A DNA stretch of 64,000 nucleotides from Metaphire vulgaris (lineage: Eukaryota > Annelida > Clitellata > Crassiclitellata > Megascolecidae). Below, in pieces: positions 1 through 9,417 of the stretch (the first letter of the stretch is position 1; each line of letters opens with the position of its first letter). A model generated the notes under the pieces. It was not told the DNA's origin, did no database searches, and saw only the letters and a list, made by a program, of their open reading frames with translations. The stretch covers positions 3,823,984 through 3,887,983 of the forward strand of contig CM030861.1 in the NCBI GenBank assembly GCA_018105865.1. The letters are read 5' to 3'. The position numbers and the translations under genes are program-made.

Positions 1-206
1 GGAATTCCGGGTTACGATTATAACGGAAGTCGTAGCATTCCAGCAAGGGTATCTTGTATCCGGGTATCCGTCACGGGTATCCATTGACCCTAATTAATTT
101 GTTTGCTTCACTCTGTCACCCTTCTTAAAAACTGATAGTAATTGTTTTGGACTTCATATAATGTGTTAAATCATTTCTCAATAGATCACCAAACATCTGT
201 AAGCAC

Positions 207-490
207 CTTGTTTATGAAGTTTGAGTTGAACGATCCATTGTGAAGAAGTAAAGACTCTGCGTGGCATTTAATGATCATTGTTACTGGTAAAGCTGTTGAA
301 ACAGCAATGTTTTCTGACGTTTCATTTCCATTAACCAGAAACTCACTGATTAAAGTTCCTCTGCTCGAAAGCAATAGAGGTTCGAAGACGTCGACGACGA
401 GGATGGCGTAATCACCATTTGCCATTCCTACATTTACCACAGCTGTCAAAATCGTATAGGCTTCATTGATGGGCATCAAGAGAATCAATG
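207..490 (-). CDS. ANF-receptor-domain receptor, exon 2 (second lobe)
   Basis: Seen: after a pyrimidine-rich tract and acceptor TTAG at 491, an open frame continues in the phase left by exon 1 (one base plus two bases make one Ala codon). It encodes a strand-helix unit ending MANGDYAILVVDVFEPLL. Known: the ANF_receptor family has a closely similar stretch (xxAxxLGMxxGDYVFxxxDLF) in the second lobe, right where this exon falls. The 3' end is uncertain: a possible donor AAG|GTGCTT lies at 207/206, while the frame itself runs on to a stop at 186. Later exons should lie beyond the left window edge. Together the two exons cover about two thirds of a typical ligand-binding domain. Confidence 0.7.
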
Positions 491-665
491 CTAAGTTGAA
501 ATAAAAGAATTGAAAAATCAAATTAGGCAAATAGTAGAGAATTCAGCAGAATTTGGTGTGCAAAAATCAATAAAAAGAATGAATCTATAAAAAAGTAATT
601 TTTAAAAAACTGCATATGGTGTGAGTAATAAATTTAACATAGTCTTCCTAACATGTTAGCTTAAC

Positions 666-1012
666 CAGTGGTTCTCAACCCGTGGTCCGCGGACCACAAG
701 TGGTCCGTGAGAGAGGGTCTAGTGGTCCGCGCCGGTCTGAAAAAACGTAAATAAAAATTAGACCGATATATTTTCCATGTGAAAAATCTGAAAAGTGCGA
801 TGAACAAAACAAGGTCATCAGCGCAAAAAGGTTATCGGCACATTTTGTTTGTATTTTGCGCATTTTCAACGCGAAAAAGTCTGACAAGCAAAAAGAACAA
901 AAGGTCATCACCGCTTTTAGTAGCAGGTGACTGCTCAATTTAACAGGTGGTCCGCAAGAAATTTTTGAACTTCAAAAGTGGTCCGCGAGGCAAAGAGGGT
1001 TGAGAACCACTG
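666..1012. mobile_element. hAT-type MITE, TIR CAGTGGTTCTCAACCC
   Basis: Perfect 16-bp terminal inverted repeats begin CAGTGGTTCTCAACCC at 666 and end with its complement at 1012. They continue into subterminal GTGGTCCGCG repeats. Flanks AGCTTAAC / TGCTAAAC match at 6 of 8 bases, fitting an aged hAT 8-bp duplication. The TIR resembles that of Charlie-type hAT elements (established knowledge). No transposase is present. Confidence 0.85.
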
Positions 1013-1131
1013 TGCTAAACAAATATCTTTGTCTTTATGAGGTTTCATGCTACATTGTTTTCAAACGATCTTCAAAGACACCACAACTTCCGCAACAAGT
1101 AAATTTTAACTAGAGAAGAATATACTTAAAT

Positions 1132-2128
1132 CAGTGCTTCCCAAGCTTTTTCCAGCCAGGGCACTCTATCCAAGAAACATACATTTGAACGGCTCACTGC
1201 AACCGACAAGCAAAACCAAAAAACCTAATTTGTGATCCTGACAAGCAAAAAACAAAAAACTTATCTATGATCGTGATCTCTCTCTTTCCCCAAGCCGACA
1301 AAGCAAGCAATGTGGTCAACTTATTTAAGTTAGCTGTTACATTAGATTAGATTCTATAATTAATCTAACGGAATTAATTTATAACTAGAAAGATGCTCGC
1401 TTCGCTCGCAGTGCAGGATAATACTAATCCAATACCTATACCTAATACCCAATCATTGATTATTCATGCTGAACAACATTTCAATGATGTACTGTACATA
1501 CGCCACCTAGCCAAGCTCTGCGCCACGTAATAATAACGTTAAAATCACGCAACTGTGACCATTTGTGACGCTGTACACGTATTTTTTGTGTACGTTAAAA
1601 TTGCGCAACTTCCTCAAGCTATGCCCACCAACGCATCTCGACGTTGTACACATTATGCCTCTGCACTGAACAATTGAACGTACGCTTCGTCAAACGCTTC
1701 TTCGACTAAACCGTTTGGTTACCAATAGCAACGTCGTCTTGGAACATCGCCCACCAACGCATCGCGACGTTGATAGAACAATTAAACGTACGCTTCGTCA
1801 AACGCTCGCCCTCCAACCTCGCGACGTTGTACACTTCGCGACGTTGTACACTTATGACGCTGCAATGAACAATTGAACGTACGCTTCTAGCCAACCAACG
1901 CATCGCGACGTTGGCAGAACAATTAAACGTACGCTTCGTCAAACTCTCGCCCACCAACGCATCGCGACGTAAGGACTAAACCGTTTACCAATAGTCAACC
2001 AATGAGAACGCTTGAAGGTAACAGAGAGACATACAGAACAAGGATCTTAATATTATAGATGTTCCAACATTTTGCCGCGGGCGGCACACTTCAAAAGTTG
2101 CTGCAGCACACACAGTTGGGAAGCACTG
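1132..2128. mobile_element. hAT-type MITE, TIR CAGTGCTTCCCAA, long copy
   Basis: Ends CAGTGCTTCCCAA (1132) and its complement TTGGGAAGCACTG (2128). Flanks ACTTAAAT / ACTTAATA agree at 6 of 8 bases. The outer segments match the shorter copy at 24831-25124 (TTTTTCCAGCCA, ACCGACAAGCAAAA, TTTTGCCGCGG). The long copy differs by carrying about 0.65 kb of another tandem-like repeat inside (about 1390-2030). Confidence 0.85.
1498..2030. repeat. Dispersed repeat with CGCGACGTT / CGTACGCTTCGTCAAACGC modules
   Basis: Irregular tandem copies of two modules: CCAACGCATCGCGACGTT and AACGTACGCTTCGTCAAACG. The left part (1498-1660) is clearly the same sequence as 26333-26490 (ACGCCAC..GCCACGTAATAA, CTGTACACGTA, AAGCT.CGCCCACCAA). 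It sits inside the hAT element at 1132-2128. Confidence 0.7.
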
Positions 2129-2264
2129 ACTTAATAAAATTAATTTTTCAGTCCTCAAGTCCTAACCCGTATACCGCATTACATATCGAAGGCAAGGTGA
2201 ACAACGATGGCGATAACGAATTTAGTAATTGCGCAATTTTTACAGTTCTAAATTAGATTCGTAC

Positions 2265-2931
2265 CTTTGGATTTTCCATGCATTTTGATAAGATTCAATT
2301 TGATATTTGCATCTGACAGCGACAATCCGTTCGTAACTTCCATGAATTCGAACACTCCCAGTACCGGAACGACGTTAATGGCATAATTGATTTCTGTAGC
2401 CTGATCGCGATAGTGATCAGCAGAAGATGATAAAATACTAACATATTGCCATTTGAAGTAAAAGAGCAAATTAACCACAAAAGCTGCTATGTCTTTTCCA
2501 GATGGACCGACATTTAGCATCATTGGCAATTTCTGCTGTCCAATATTTGACTGTCTCTGACAATTCCACGAAACTATGGGAACATTGTTTATACTTGCCA
2601 AGTTACCAAAGGAACTGCAGAATAAAGAATTGTAAGGACCTATGACAGTAAAAGTGCTATGTGCTTTCTTAAACAAAATGTCTACCAGATCGTAAAGAGC
2701 AATGGAGTCGATGCACGAGTCGTACAGAGAAAGGTTTATTGTCACATTTTGGGACGATATTTTATTCGAAGTGACAGCTGAAGTAATAGTTGCGTTAAGT
2801 ATGTCCAATTGTCGACATGTCAACGGCAGGAAAGCAACAATTTGCCCATTAATGCTTTCGGAAGCTAATGTTCCAACACAGACAAAGATCAACAGTAATT
2901 CCGATGTGTTATGAAAGCTTTCGATTCTCAT
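2265..2931 (-). CDS. ANF-receptor-domain receptor, exon 1 (signal peptide and first lobe)
   Basis: Seen: ATG at 2931, then an open frame of 222 codons plus one base to a splice donor AAAG|GTAC at 2265/2264. The first 28 or so residues have a hydrophobic stretch (LLLIFVCVGTLA) fitting a signal peptide. Next comes a ligand-binding fold resembling the ANF_receptor family: a GPYNSLFCSSFGNLASINNV segment (about residues 98-117) followed by PIVSWNC, and FKWQYVSILSSSADHYRD, the usual F-x-W-x-x-V-x-x-x-Y/S-S pattern between the two lobes. Several NxT/NxS glycosylation sites are present. Known: such domains bind ligand outside the cell in natriuretic-peptide receptors, guanylate cyclases and class C receptors. 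Inference: this is the N-terminus of one of these; which class cannot be told because transmembrane and cytoplasmic parts lie outside the window. The ORF reads 5 further codons into the intron before stopping, which supports the splice call. Confidence 0.75.
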
Positions 2932-3960
2932 TGCCCAAAAGAATAGGTCTAGTTTCTCAATAGGATCAGAATCTGTTTTAAGATCCTATTTCTTCGCACT
3001 CAATGTCATTGACTAGATTGATATTGCTATAACTGTTGAATATTTGCTTCCAATTGTAGGACAACAGACAATCAGGGAATATTTTAATAACACGTGGCCT
3101 TGCATTCCTCAAAAGTTTTAATCAGGTTCGTTAGTACAAATTACCACAGAATCCAGAAAAGCTATTACTCCAAATTTACTCGACACCAGATGGACGATTC
3201 TTTTCTCTGCCGTCATCAGTAGACTAGGTTAGACCAGGAACAAATCTGTTTTAACAAGTAACACAGTACCGGCACTCATAATCTTTTATAAAATCGCACC
3301 TAGTGGAAGAATATATTTCGTGATAATCTAAGGATTTGGTTAAATCGATACTAAATACAATTTTATAGAACATTTGTATCCTTTGAAGTCTCAACAACAA
3401 AGGCTACAATCGAAGAAGATTCGAGCATAGTTACGATGAACTGCCTCATAACGTGCTACCATGGCGTACAATTTGCGTTATCATTTATCAAAGCCTGACA
3501 ATCGATGCTGATGAATTTTCAGTGTTTGGTCAATAATGTTCTGCAGAATTAGTATTTGAAATACCTGTGTGCCTATTCTAATTTACTATAATCTACTATC
3601 TGTGCCGTGTCTATAATTAGAAGTAATATTTAAAATCTTTACACTCAGGTTTCGTTTAGTTTAGTTTTCGTAATAGATGCAATTATTTGCCTGAGCAAAC
3701 TAAAGAATGCTGCATTCCACATCTGAATGTTTCATTTTCCGATCCGATCTGTATGTATGCATGCATACATGTCTAGGGACTTAATTCTAACAAAATATAG
3801 CGTTCTCATACAACAAGAGTATGTGAAAGGAAAAATGTGGCTAGACAGCATATGAGAAGACTGCTTTACATGATTGGGCTAGACGTAACGGCTGGAACAA
3901 GACTGCGCCAGATAGATATCTACAGGGTGGCGCAATAAAAGTGAGACCATCTTGTTCTCA
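2932..3960. other. No gene recognised; upstream of the receptor gene
   Basis: This stretch lies upstream of the receptor start codon and should hold its promoter and 5' UTR. I see no reliable TATA box or coding exon. The only clear structure is an 18-bp perfect palindrome of ATGTATGC/GCATACAT type at 3753-3770. Confidence 0.5.
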
Positions 3961-4550
3961 TACCACTTTCATCTTTAATTAACTCTCTCAATTTAGATCA
4001 CCAACTCTATGCCGATAGCACCCAGCTATTCCTTTCCTTTTCACCCCTTCATTTATGGCATCTATCATTGAGCTTGAACCCGCATTCTCGCTAATCTCTG
4101 GTTATATGCAATCTAATCTTGACCTCAACCCATCTAAGACAGAGTTTCTTTTAATTGGACTACCTCAACATCTAACAAAAACGAACAACACCAAGCTAGT
4201 TTTAGCTCCTGACACTACAATAACCAACTGCAAAAATCTGGGATTCAAATTTCATTCTTCTCTAAACTTCTAATCACAAAATTTAATATCTCAGCTTTCA
4301 AAAGCCTGCAATTCCCTAAAATCAAAATGCCATCCATATTTATGGTTCTAACTAAATTCGTGACTTTCGTCGCCTAAGTCCTTGCCTCGATACCAAAGTG
4401 TCCTCCACAATCGCCACTTCAATTGTTCATCCCAAATTAGATTACTGTAACTCCCTCTATTATAACCTTCCCAAAGCCTTCATCACTCAATTGCAATAAA
4501 TTAAAAATGCACTAGCTCGCGCTGTTACTAAGTCACCTCACCGGAGACAG
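3961..4550 (+). pseudogene. Gamma-family CR1/L2-like RT fragment, 3' part
   Basis: Translated with frameshifts this gives a YADS(T)QLF version of the RT catalytic YADD box near 4007-4030, then LNPSKTEFLLIGLPQ and LVLAPDTTIT, both typical of the segment after the catalytic site in CR1/L2 reverse transcriptases. A degraded LDYCNS...LPK thumb segment follows at about 4435-4500. The same protein appears in better shape at 41079-41453 on the minus strand. Stops and indels throughout mark it as dead; the 5' half is missing. Confidence 0.8.
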
Positions 4551-4663
4551 ATAAATGTATACTTTTGAGCTCTCGTCTTGATCCGGATCAGAAGCAGAGA
4601 AAGTCCCTTGGAAAGCAATCGCATTGAATCGTTGTAAAGTCATGAAAATGCGTTGGAGCAAAA

Positions 4664-4670
<7 letters not shown>

Positions 4671-4723
<53 letters not shown>
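4671..4723. repeat. (CT)n microsatellite
   Basis: About 26 CT units without interruption. Confidence 0.95.
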
Positions 4724-4725
<2 letters not shown>

Positions 4726-4804
4726 ATCTCCGGAAAGAACGGAAAGATGACGACCCAACTGTTTTATGAAAATGAGTGTGTCGTTGGGCCAAGAGTCTCT
4801 AAGG

Positions 4805-5130
4805 TTAATGGCAAGAATATAAGTAATCGGCCAACAAGTCAGTGTACTTGGCGATTTTTCTGACGGATGCTGCTTCAGCAGCGGCTCCTGGAGACAGATG
4901 AGTGGCAGCGACTGTGTCCGCCACTGTAACGTCCCACACCAGGCAGCGGCCAGCTTGCCACGGAATCATGGTCATGCCGTCCGGTCTCTTTCCATCGGAT
5001 CTGAGAAGACCGGGCGGTTCCTTGACCGATGGTATACCAGCTCGAACCACAGCAGGGCCCGTTAGAACACGTCATTGAGCATCGAGTGACATGCAAGGCG
5101 ACCTGGTCCAAAGAAGTCAAACCAAGCTCA
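4805..5130 (-). pseudogene. Fragment resembling the restriction-like endonuclease region of a non-LTR retrotransposon
   Basis: The minus strand encodes GIPSVKEPPGLLRSDGKRPD, then IPWQAGRCLVWDVTVADT and an Ala/Glu-rich helix with AEAASVRKIAKY. I recognise this K-x-P-x-G-L-x-R-x-DGKRPDG...IPW...GR...WDVT pattern from C-terminal regions of retroelement proteins. The RPD...WDVT spacing resembles a PD-(D/E)XK nuclease core, as in R2-like endonucleases (inference). A frame change near 5035 separates an upstream part (HVTRCSMTC). It is an isolated fragment. Confidence 0.55.
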
Positions 5131-5241
5131 TAATGACTGCAAGAATTTCAGTGCCACGTGCCGCTTTTTTGCAGCAGGAGAGTCCGCGTGGGAACCATTC
5201 TCCTGGACTTACTCGCTAACAGGGACAGATTTTGTGTACAC

Positions 5242-5248
<7 letters not shown>

Positions 5249-5314
<66 letters not shown>
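5249..5314. repeat. (TA)n microsatellite
   Basis: About 33 TA units. Confidence 0.95.
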
Positions 5315-5317
<3 letters not shown>

Positions 5318-5385
5318 TCATAAGATGACAACAATCCCCGATCTTTCAAGACAGCATTTGCAATCAAACAGGCATCCTAATATTT

Positions 5386-5490
<105 letters not shown>

Positions 5491-5511
5491 AGCTCTGCAT
5501 GGACGTTGATG

Positions 5512-6190
5512 TCAATTCTGTGGACCACTGCCAGAACAGGATTCATTTACTCTATATTCCTCTTCTGTCTCCTCAATCTCTGTGCAACTGACGTCACTGC
5601 AAGGGTCATTTGAACTGTTTTCTGAATGATTCGTTTCAAACTCTTCTAAAGCGATACTGCTTTCGCTCATTTCTCTTGTTTGTTTTAGCTTCAAATTTTT
5701 TTAAAATTTTTCTGTCTTCCAGTTGTTGCAGCCTACCTGAATGCAACTGGATCAGTCTTTCAAATAACCATTAATTTTGTATAGTAATTTTTTATCAACC
5801 CAAAAATTCCACTAAATTGCAGGAATCTTACATGAGAGAAGACATTTACAATCATTTCTGTCAATAATATCAGCATCAACATATTTACATGTACAAATAT
5901 CAAACAGAGTTCAACAGCTTTACATGGCTTCTTGCTATGTCTTAGATGTTCTGTTTTATTCAGGATATTTCTGCGGATCATTTTCTTTCTCAAATAGCCT
6001 TTTCACGTTTTCCCACTGTGCTATCAAATGCAATAGTAGATATGCTGGTCTTAGTATATATATCTCAATCACTTCAGATGAAACAGTTTTTACAATATCA
6101 TTAGCAGTCTTATGCCTCTCCTTTTGCACATTTTTGGCTAGTTCGTTTGGAAAACCAAATACTGAATGTCGACTTTACTTCGTGTACCAG
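5512..6190 (-). pseudogene. Decayed gene with a C-x-C...C-x-C segment, unknown family
   Basis: Read on the minus strand in one main frame from about 6160 down: an open helix-rich stretch (FGFPNELAKNVQKERHKTAN, then VSSEVIEIYILRPAYLLLHL), a run with several stops, then LFDICTCKYVDADIIDRND followed by CKC, PAI*WNFWVDKKLLYKI, and finally an acidic Ser/Glu-rich tail of about 60 codons. The CxC(x12)CxC block followed by a W/F-x-x-D motif reminds me of a protein family common among predicted uncharacterised proteins of cnidarians and arthropods; no search was possible. At least five stops make it a pseudogene. Confidence 0.35.
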
Positions 6191-6761
6191 GGCTTGCCAT
6201 AATTTAACAACATAAAAGATTCAGCAGAACAGTTCATAATATCCCGGCAACTATTTTAATGCAATTATTGTTAATAAGTCATTGCTTTATAAAGAAATAT
6301 GCAATATACATATTATTCATATGCAGTTTTTTCAAAGTTGGGACCCCTAAACATAAAAATAATATATTGAAATAGGATTTTTGTGTGTGTGTTTGGTGTA
6401 ATAAAAAAATGTGAAACTAGTGATTTCACGAAATCCCTAATGATGTTAATAAATTCGTGGAATCCCCGTCAATTAATGGCTAATTTGGTTAGCTCTCTTT
6501 TGTAATGTGGTAAGCCATGCAATAAAAGTGACAGTACTGATAACATCATGCACGACAAATAGACTCAATTCAGCAGAAATCTTTAAAATGGCATGCACTA
6601 GATACTTTCGGTAATGTGCATAATGATCTGTAGAATGGGAAAAGAGTCCGAGATTGAGTTTATATATGCACAATTCGGTTACACGACACTTTCAAATACG
6701 CGTGCACTTTTGCAGTCGGAGCGATACCGGGGCAAAGAATCTAATCTGAAGAAACCCTGCC

Positions 6762-7025
6762 GTGACATTCAGTAGCTCTTGTTATCAACTGCCGATGCCT
6801 GGAATAAATTCAAGTCTCTGTCTAGAAGACGATGTTTTACGACAAAGGTTGTGTACATTAGTAGACAATACTCGTTCTAAGAAGAAAGCCTTTACGATTG
6901 AGATTCGTTATCATCGTGGGTGCTGGAGAAAATATGTCCGTGATCATAAACCGCTTACTGATGGAACTGAACAGCAACTTCAGCGAGTGAAACAGACTTT
7001 TAAAAATTATGTGTGTGAGGTGGTG
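6762..7025 (+). pseudogene. Unknown ORF with YHRGCW motif, truncated by an insertion
   Basis: Open frame of about 88 codons before the inverted-repeat element at 7026. It contains LCTLVDNTRSKKKAFTIEIR and YHRGCWRKYVRDH, a basic segment with a His/Cys pair that could bind metal or DNA (inference). Its 3' continuation is interrupted exactly at GTGTGAGGTGGTG, repeated on the far side of the insertion. I do not recognise a named family; similar YHxxCW segments occur in uncharacterised proteins linked to repeats. Confidence 0.35.
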
Positions 7026-7611
7026 TCGGCCTGTCGGGTCAATTGATCGCACGCCAATTGATCGCGTCAAATTGGTCGCGCAAAATTGATCGCGTGGTCA
7101 ATTCATCGCATGCCAATTGATCGCATCAACGATAAAATACAACTATACTATCAAAGCTGTATTTAAATCAAGTCCCTTTATGCGTTTATTGGTTTCATAG
7201 TCTGCCTTGCTGCATTCCCGCTTCAACTGTGGTGCTATAGAGGTTTTTAAAACTAAGAGTTAAATCTCTGCTACTTATTTTTAACATTTACACCAAATTT
7301 AAAGATTTTTATCTATAAATCTTATCTTCTTATCTTATCTTCTTATTTATCTATAAATCTTATCTTATAATTTTTCGGCTGTTTTTGTGGCCAATTCTCA
7401 CACACAGGGCAGTCCCTACTAAACCTCTAGTAGGACTTAAGATGTCGACCTATAGAAGTCTCAGAAGGCATTTTTCGTGCGAAGCTCCGTTCGGTTATAT
7501 TGCGATCAATTGGCATGCGATCAATTGGCGTGCGATCAATTGACCACGCGATCAATTTTGCGCGACCAATTTGACTCGATCACTTGGTGTGCGATGAATT
7601 GACCCCGAACC
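7026..7611. mobile_element. Long-TIR element made of AATTGATCGC subrepeats
   Basis: Both ends carry an 85-105 bp inverted repeat of about 94% identity, itself a tandem series of ~10-20 bp units (AATTGATCGC, AATTGGTCGC, AATTCATCGC). The unique core of about 370 bp has no ORF of note. Flanks GTGTGAGGTGGTG (7013-7025) and GTGTGAGGTAGTG (7612-7624) look like a 13-bp target duplication with one mismatch. The outermost few bases (TCGGCCTGTC / GAACC) are less symmetric, so the exact ends are uncertain. Confidence 0.75.
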
Positions 7612-7626
7612 GTGTGAGGTAGTGCA

Positions 7627-8059
7627 GATAATCATGAATTAAATTATTCCATACTCTGCATGGTCTACAACTACTACAAGCGCATCATTTCAAGCTTTGG
7701 ACTATTGTAAAGTTAATTTGCGTAAAGAAGATTCTTATTCAAGAATTTGACCTAAAAAACTGGGGAGAATACAGAGAACAGGTGGTGCATACAGTATTTA
7801 TAAGGCACAAACATGCACATCGGGTCATCTGTGTCAACGTGTTAACCTTATTACAAGCAACATAGCCTACTATTAAAGACAGTGAGCTACGTCAGAGGAA
7901 TGCGCCAATCGGAAATGTATACATGTAGTCGCATGATAACTTTCCAGCGATCACAGATTTTCACCTTTTCCTCGGTAAATCTGACAATAAAATTCGCTTG
8001 CAAACTTTTGTGCAATCCGGATTCAAGAATAATGCAGAGAAATCTGCTGTCGAAGTGTT
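7627..8059. other. No feature recognised
   Basis: Possible remains of the frame interrupted at 7026 run into this region for a few dozen codons; after that nothing recognisable. Confidence 0.4.
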
Positions 8060-8439
8060 CAGGCCCGTCGTAAGTTCGTAACGAATTTTTATCAGGGGTA
8101 CAGATTTTCTCTAGGTAAAAGCAGTAGCGTAATTTCTCTGGGGCGAGATAATTGTTTGCAAATTTTGGCCAATTTTTGGCCAATTTTAGCAAATTTTGGC
8201 AATTTTGGGCCAATTTTAGCAAATTTTTGGCGATTTTTGCAATTTGTTGCAATTTGTTGCAAATTTCTGCAATTGTTGGGCCAGTTTGATCAAATTTTTG
8301 CAATTTTTGGGCTAATTTTAGCTGGAAGAGGGTGCAGAGAGGGTGCAGACCATCTTATTTCCAGGGGGTGCACTGCACCCCATAAATTTTTCCAGGGGAT
8401 GCAGCTGCACCCCCACCATCTCCACTTCGTACGGGCCTG
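8060..8439. mobile_element. hAT-like MITE, TIR CAGGCCCGT, with AATTTTGGC array
   Basis: Ends CAGGCCCGTCGTAAGTTCG at 8060 and the complement of CAGGCCCGTACGAAGTGGAG at 8439. Flanks GAAGTGTT / ATTGTGTT agree at only 5 of 8 bases. An inner CAGTAGCGT at 8122 followed by GGGGCGAGATAAT and a degenerate array of TTTTGGC(C)AA units to about 8320 matches the family at 19370-19676. Confidence 0.65.
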
Positions 8440-8456
8440 ATTGTGTTGGTTAAAAT

Positions 8457-8640
8457 CAGTGATGGGCAACTAGTTAACTAATTGGTTGCTAACTAATTTC
8501 AACTAATTTTGTAGTTATCTTCATAGTTTAATTAAATTAAATTAAATTAATAGTTTAGTTAAAATGCTACTTTAACTGAACATTTTATTTAATAACTAAA
8601 TACATGTAGTTCAACTAAAACTTTTTAGTTGGTGTCTCGA
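8457..8640. repeat. Possible hAT terminus CAGTGATGGGCAAC with AACTAATT repeats
   Basis: CAGTGATGGGCAACTAGTTA at 8457 has the look of a hAT terminal repeat and leads into short repeats of AACTAATT and TTAAATTAAA. No matching far end is visible, so it is probably truncated. Confidence 0.35.
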
Positions 8641-8796
8641 ATTCTCAATAACAGTCCCTTTTCAATCTATTCTATTCTGGGTAATTTTTTTACAAACAAA
8701 CGTGTGTTTCTGCAGTCTAGACTAAGACTGAAATATTAAATAGACAATAATTAATGATGTCAATCGTTCATTACCTGCTGAGAGGGTGATAGGACA

Positions 8797-8872
8797 AAAT
8801 GTCCGAGGACAAAATGTCACGGACAAAATGTCACATCATCGTCATCGTCATCGTCATCATCATCATCATCAA

Positions 8873-8909
<37 letters not shown>
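8797..8909. repeat. GGACAAAATGTC repeats and (ATC)n microsatellite
   Basis: Three copies of GGACAAAATGTC(C/A) at 8793-8834 lead directly into about 25 CAT/ATC units with CGT variants at the start. Confidence 0.85.
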
Positions 8910-9062
8910 GGCGGCATGCCCCTGTGTATTCGGATTAATATTATTTATAAATTTTATTGTGTTCTATTACAGCTTGTTCGTATATCTTGTTTATATTGTA
9001 CATTACAACCCTATTATTATGTCCTGCCCTGATCTATCCCACTTTTAGTACCTTCTTCAATT

Positions 9063-9417
9063 ACTGTGTTCTAGTATATTTATTTAAATTTTCTACTGAT
9101 ATGAATAGTTACGGATGAAACTTTAGAGATAGTTTGCATATATGATAATACAGAGATAAAATTTCATCCGTAACTCTTGTATAGTTTTAAAATTTTGAAC
9201 GCTTTAATTTCGTCAATAATAAATGTTAAATTTCTCAGAATTTTGAATTTGATAGGCATGATGTTTGGATGCTGGTATCTCTGAAATGACAAGGTATATT
9301 TGTCTAAAACTTTGCTGTGACTGAGCCCGATAACCCCGATATGTGCAGCATATGTCTCATATAACTCAAGAACCCCACATATGGTACCTTTTCTCCCAGC
9401 GGGTCACATATATAAAA
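9063..9417. repeat. Unclassified dispersed repeat, copy 1 (ends in the complement of TGTGACCCGCTGGGAG)
   Basis: Aligns along its whole length, inverted, with 45934-46250. Shared blocks include ATTTTCTACTGAT, TTTTAAAATTTTGAACGC, ATAGGCATGATGTTTGGATG and CCTTTTCTCCCAGCGGGTCA. Near one end it contains a hairpin GTTACGGATGAAA...TTTCATCCGTAAC (about 9109-9176). No ORF. Confidence 0.8.

Larger units (their letters stand above)
491..2264 (-). other. Intron of the ANF-receptor gene
   Basis: GT...AG intron of 1774 bp, phase 1 on both sides. It is largely made of two hAT-type MITEs (666-1012 and 1132-2128). No other coding segment of the receptor is visible inside it. Confidence 0.65.

Noticed and set aside
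1..11. GGAATTCC at the window start as a cloning linker
   Set aside because: A single EcoRI-type palindrome at the edge can be chance; nothing else suggests vector sequence.
3753..3770. 18-bp palindrome as an operator or receptor promoter element
   Set aside because: Made of alternating purine/pyrimidine ATGTATGC repeats common by chance in AT-rich DNA; over 0.8 kb from the receptor start, no supporting motif.
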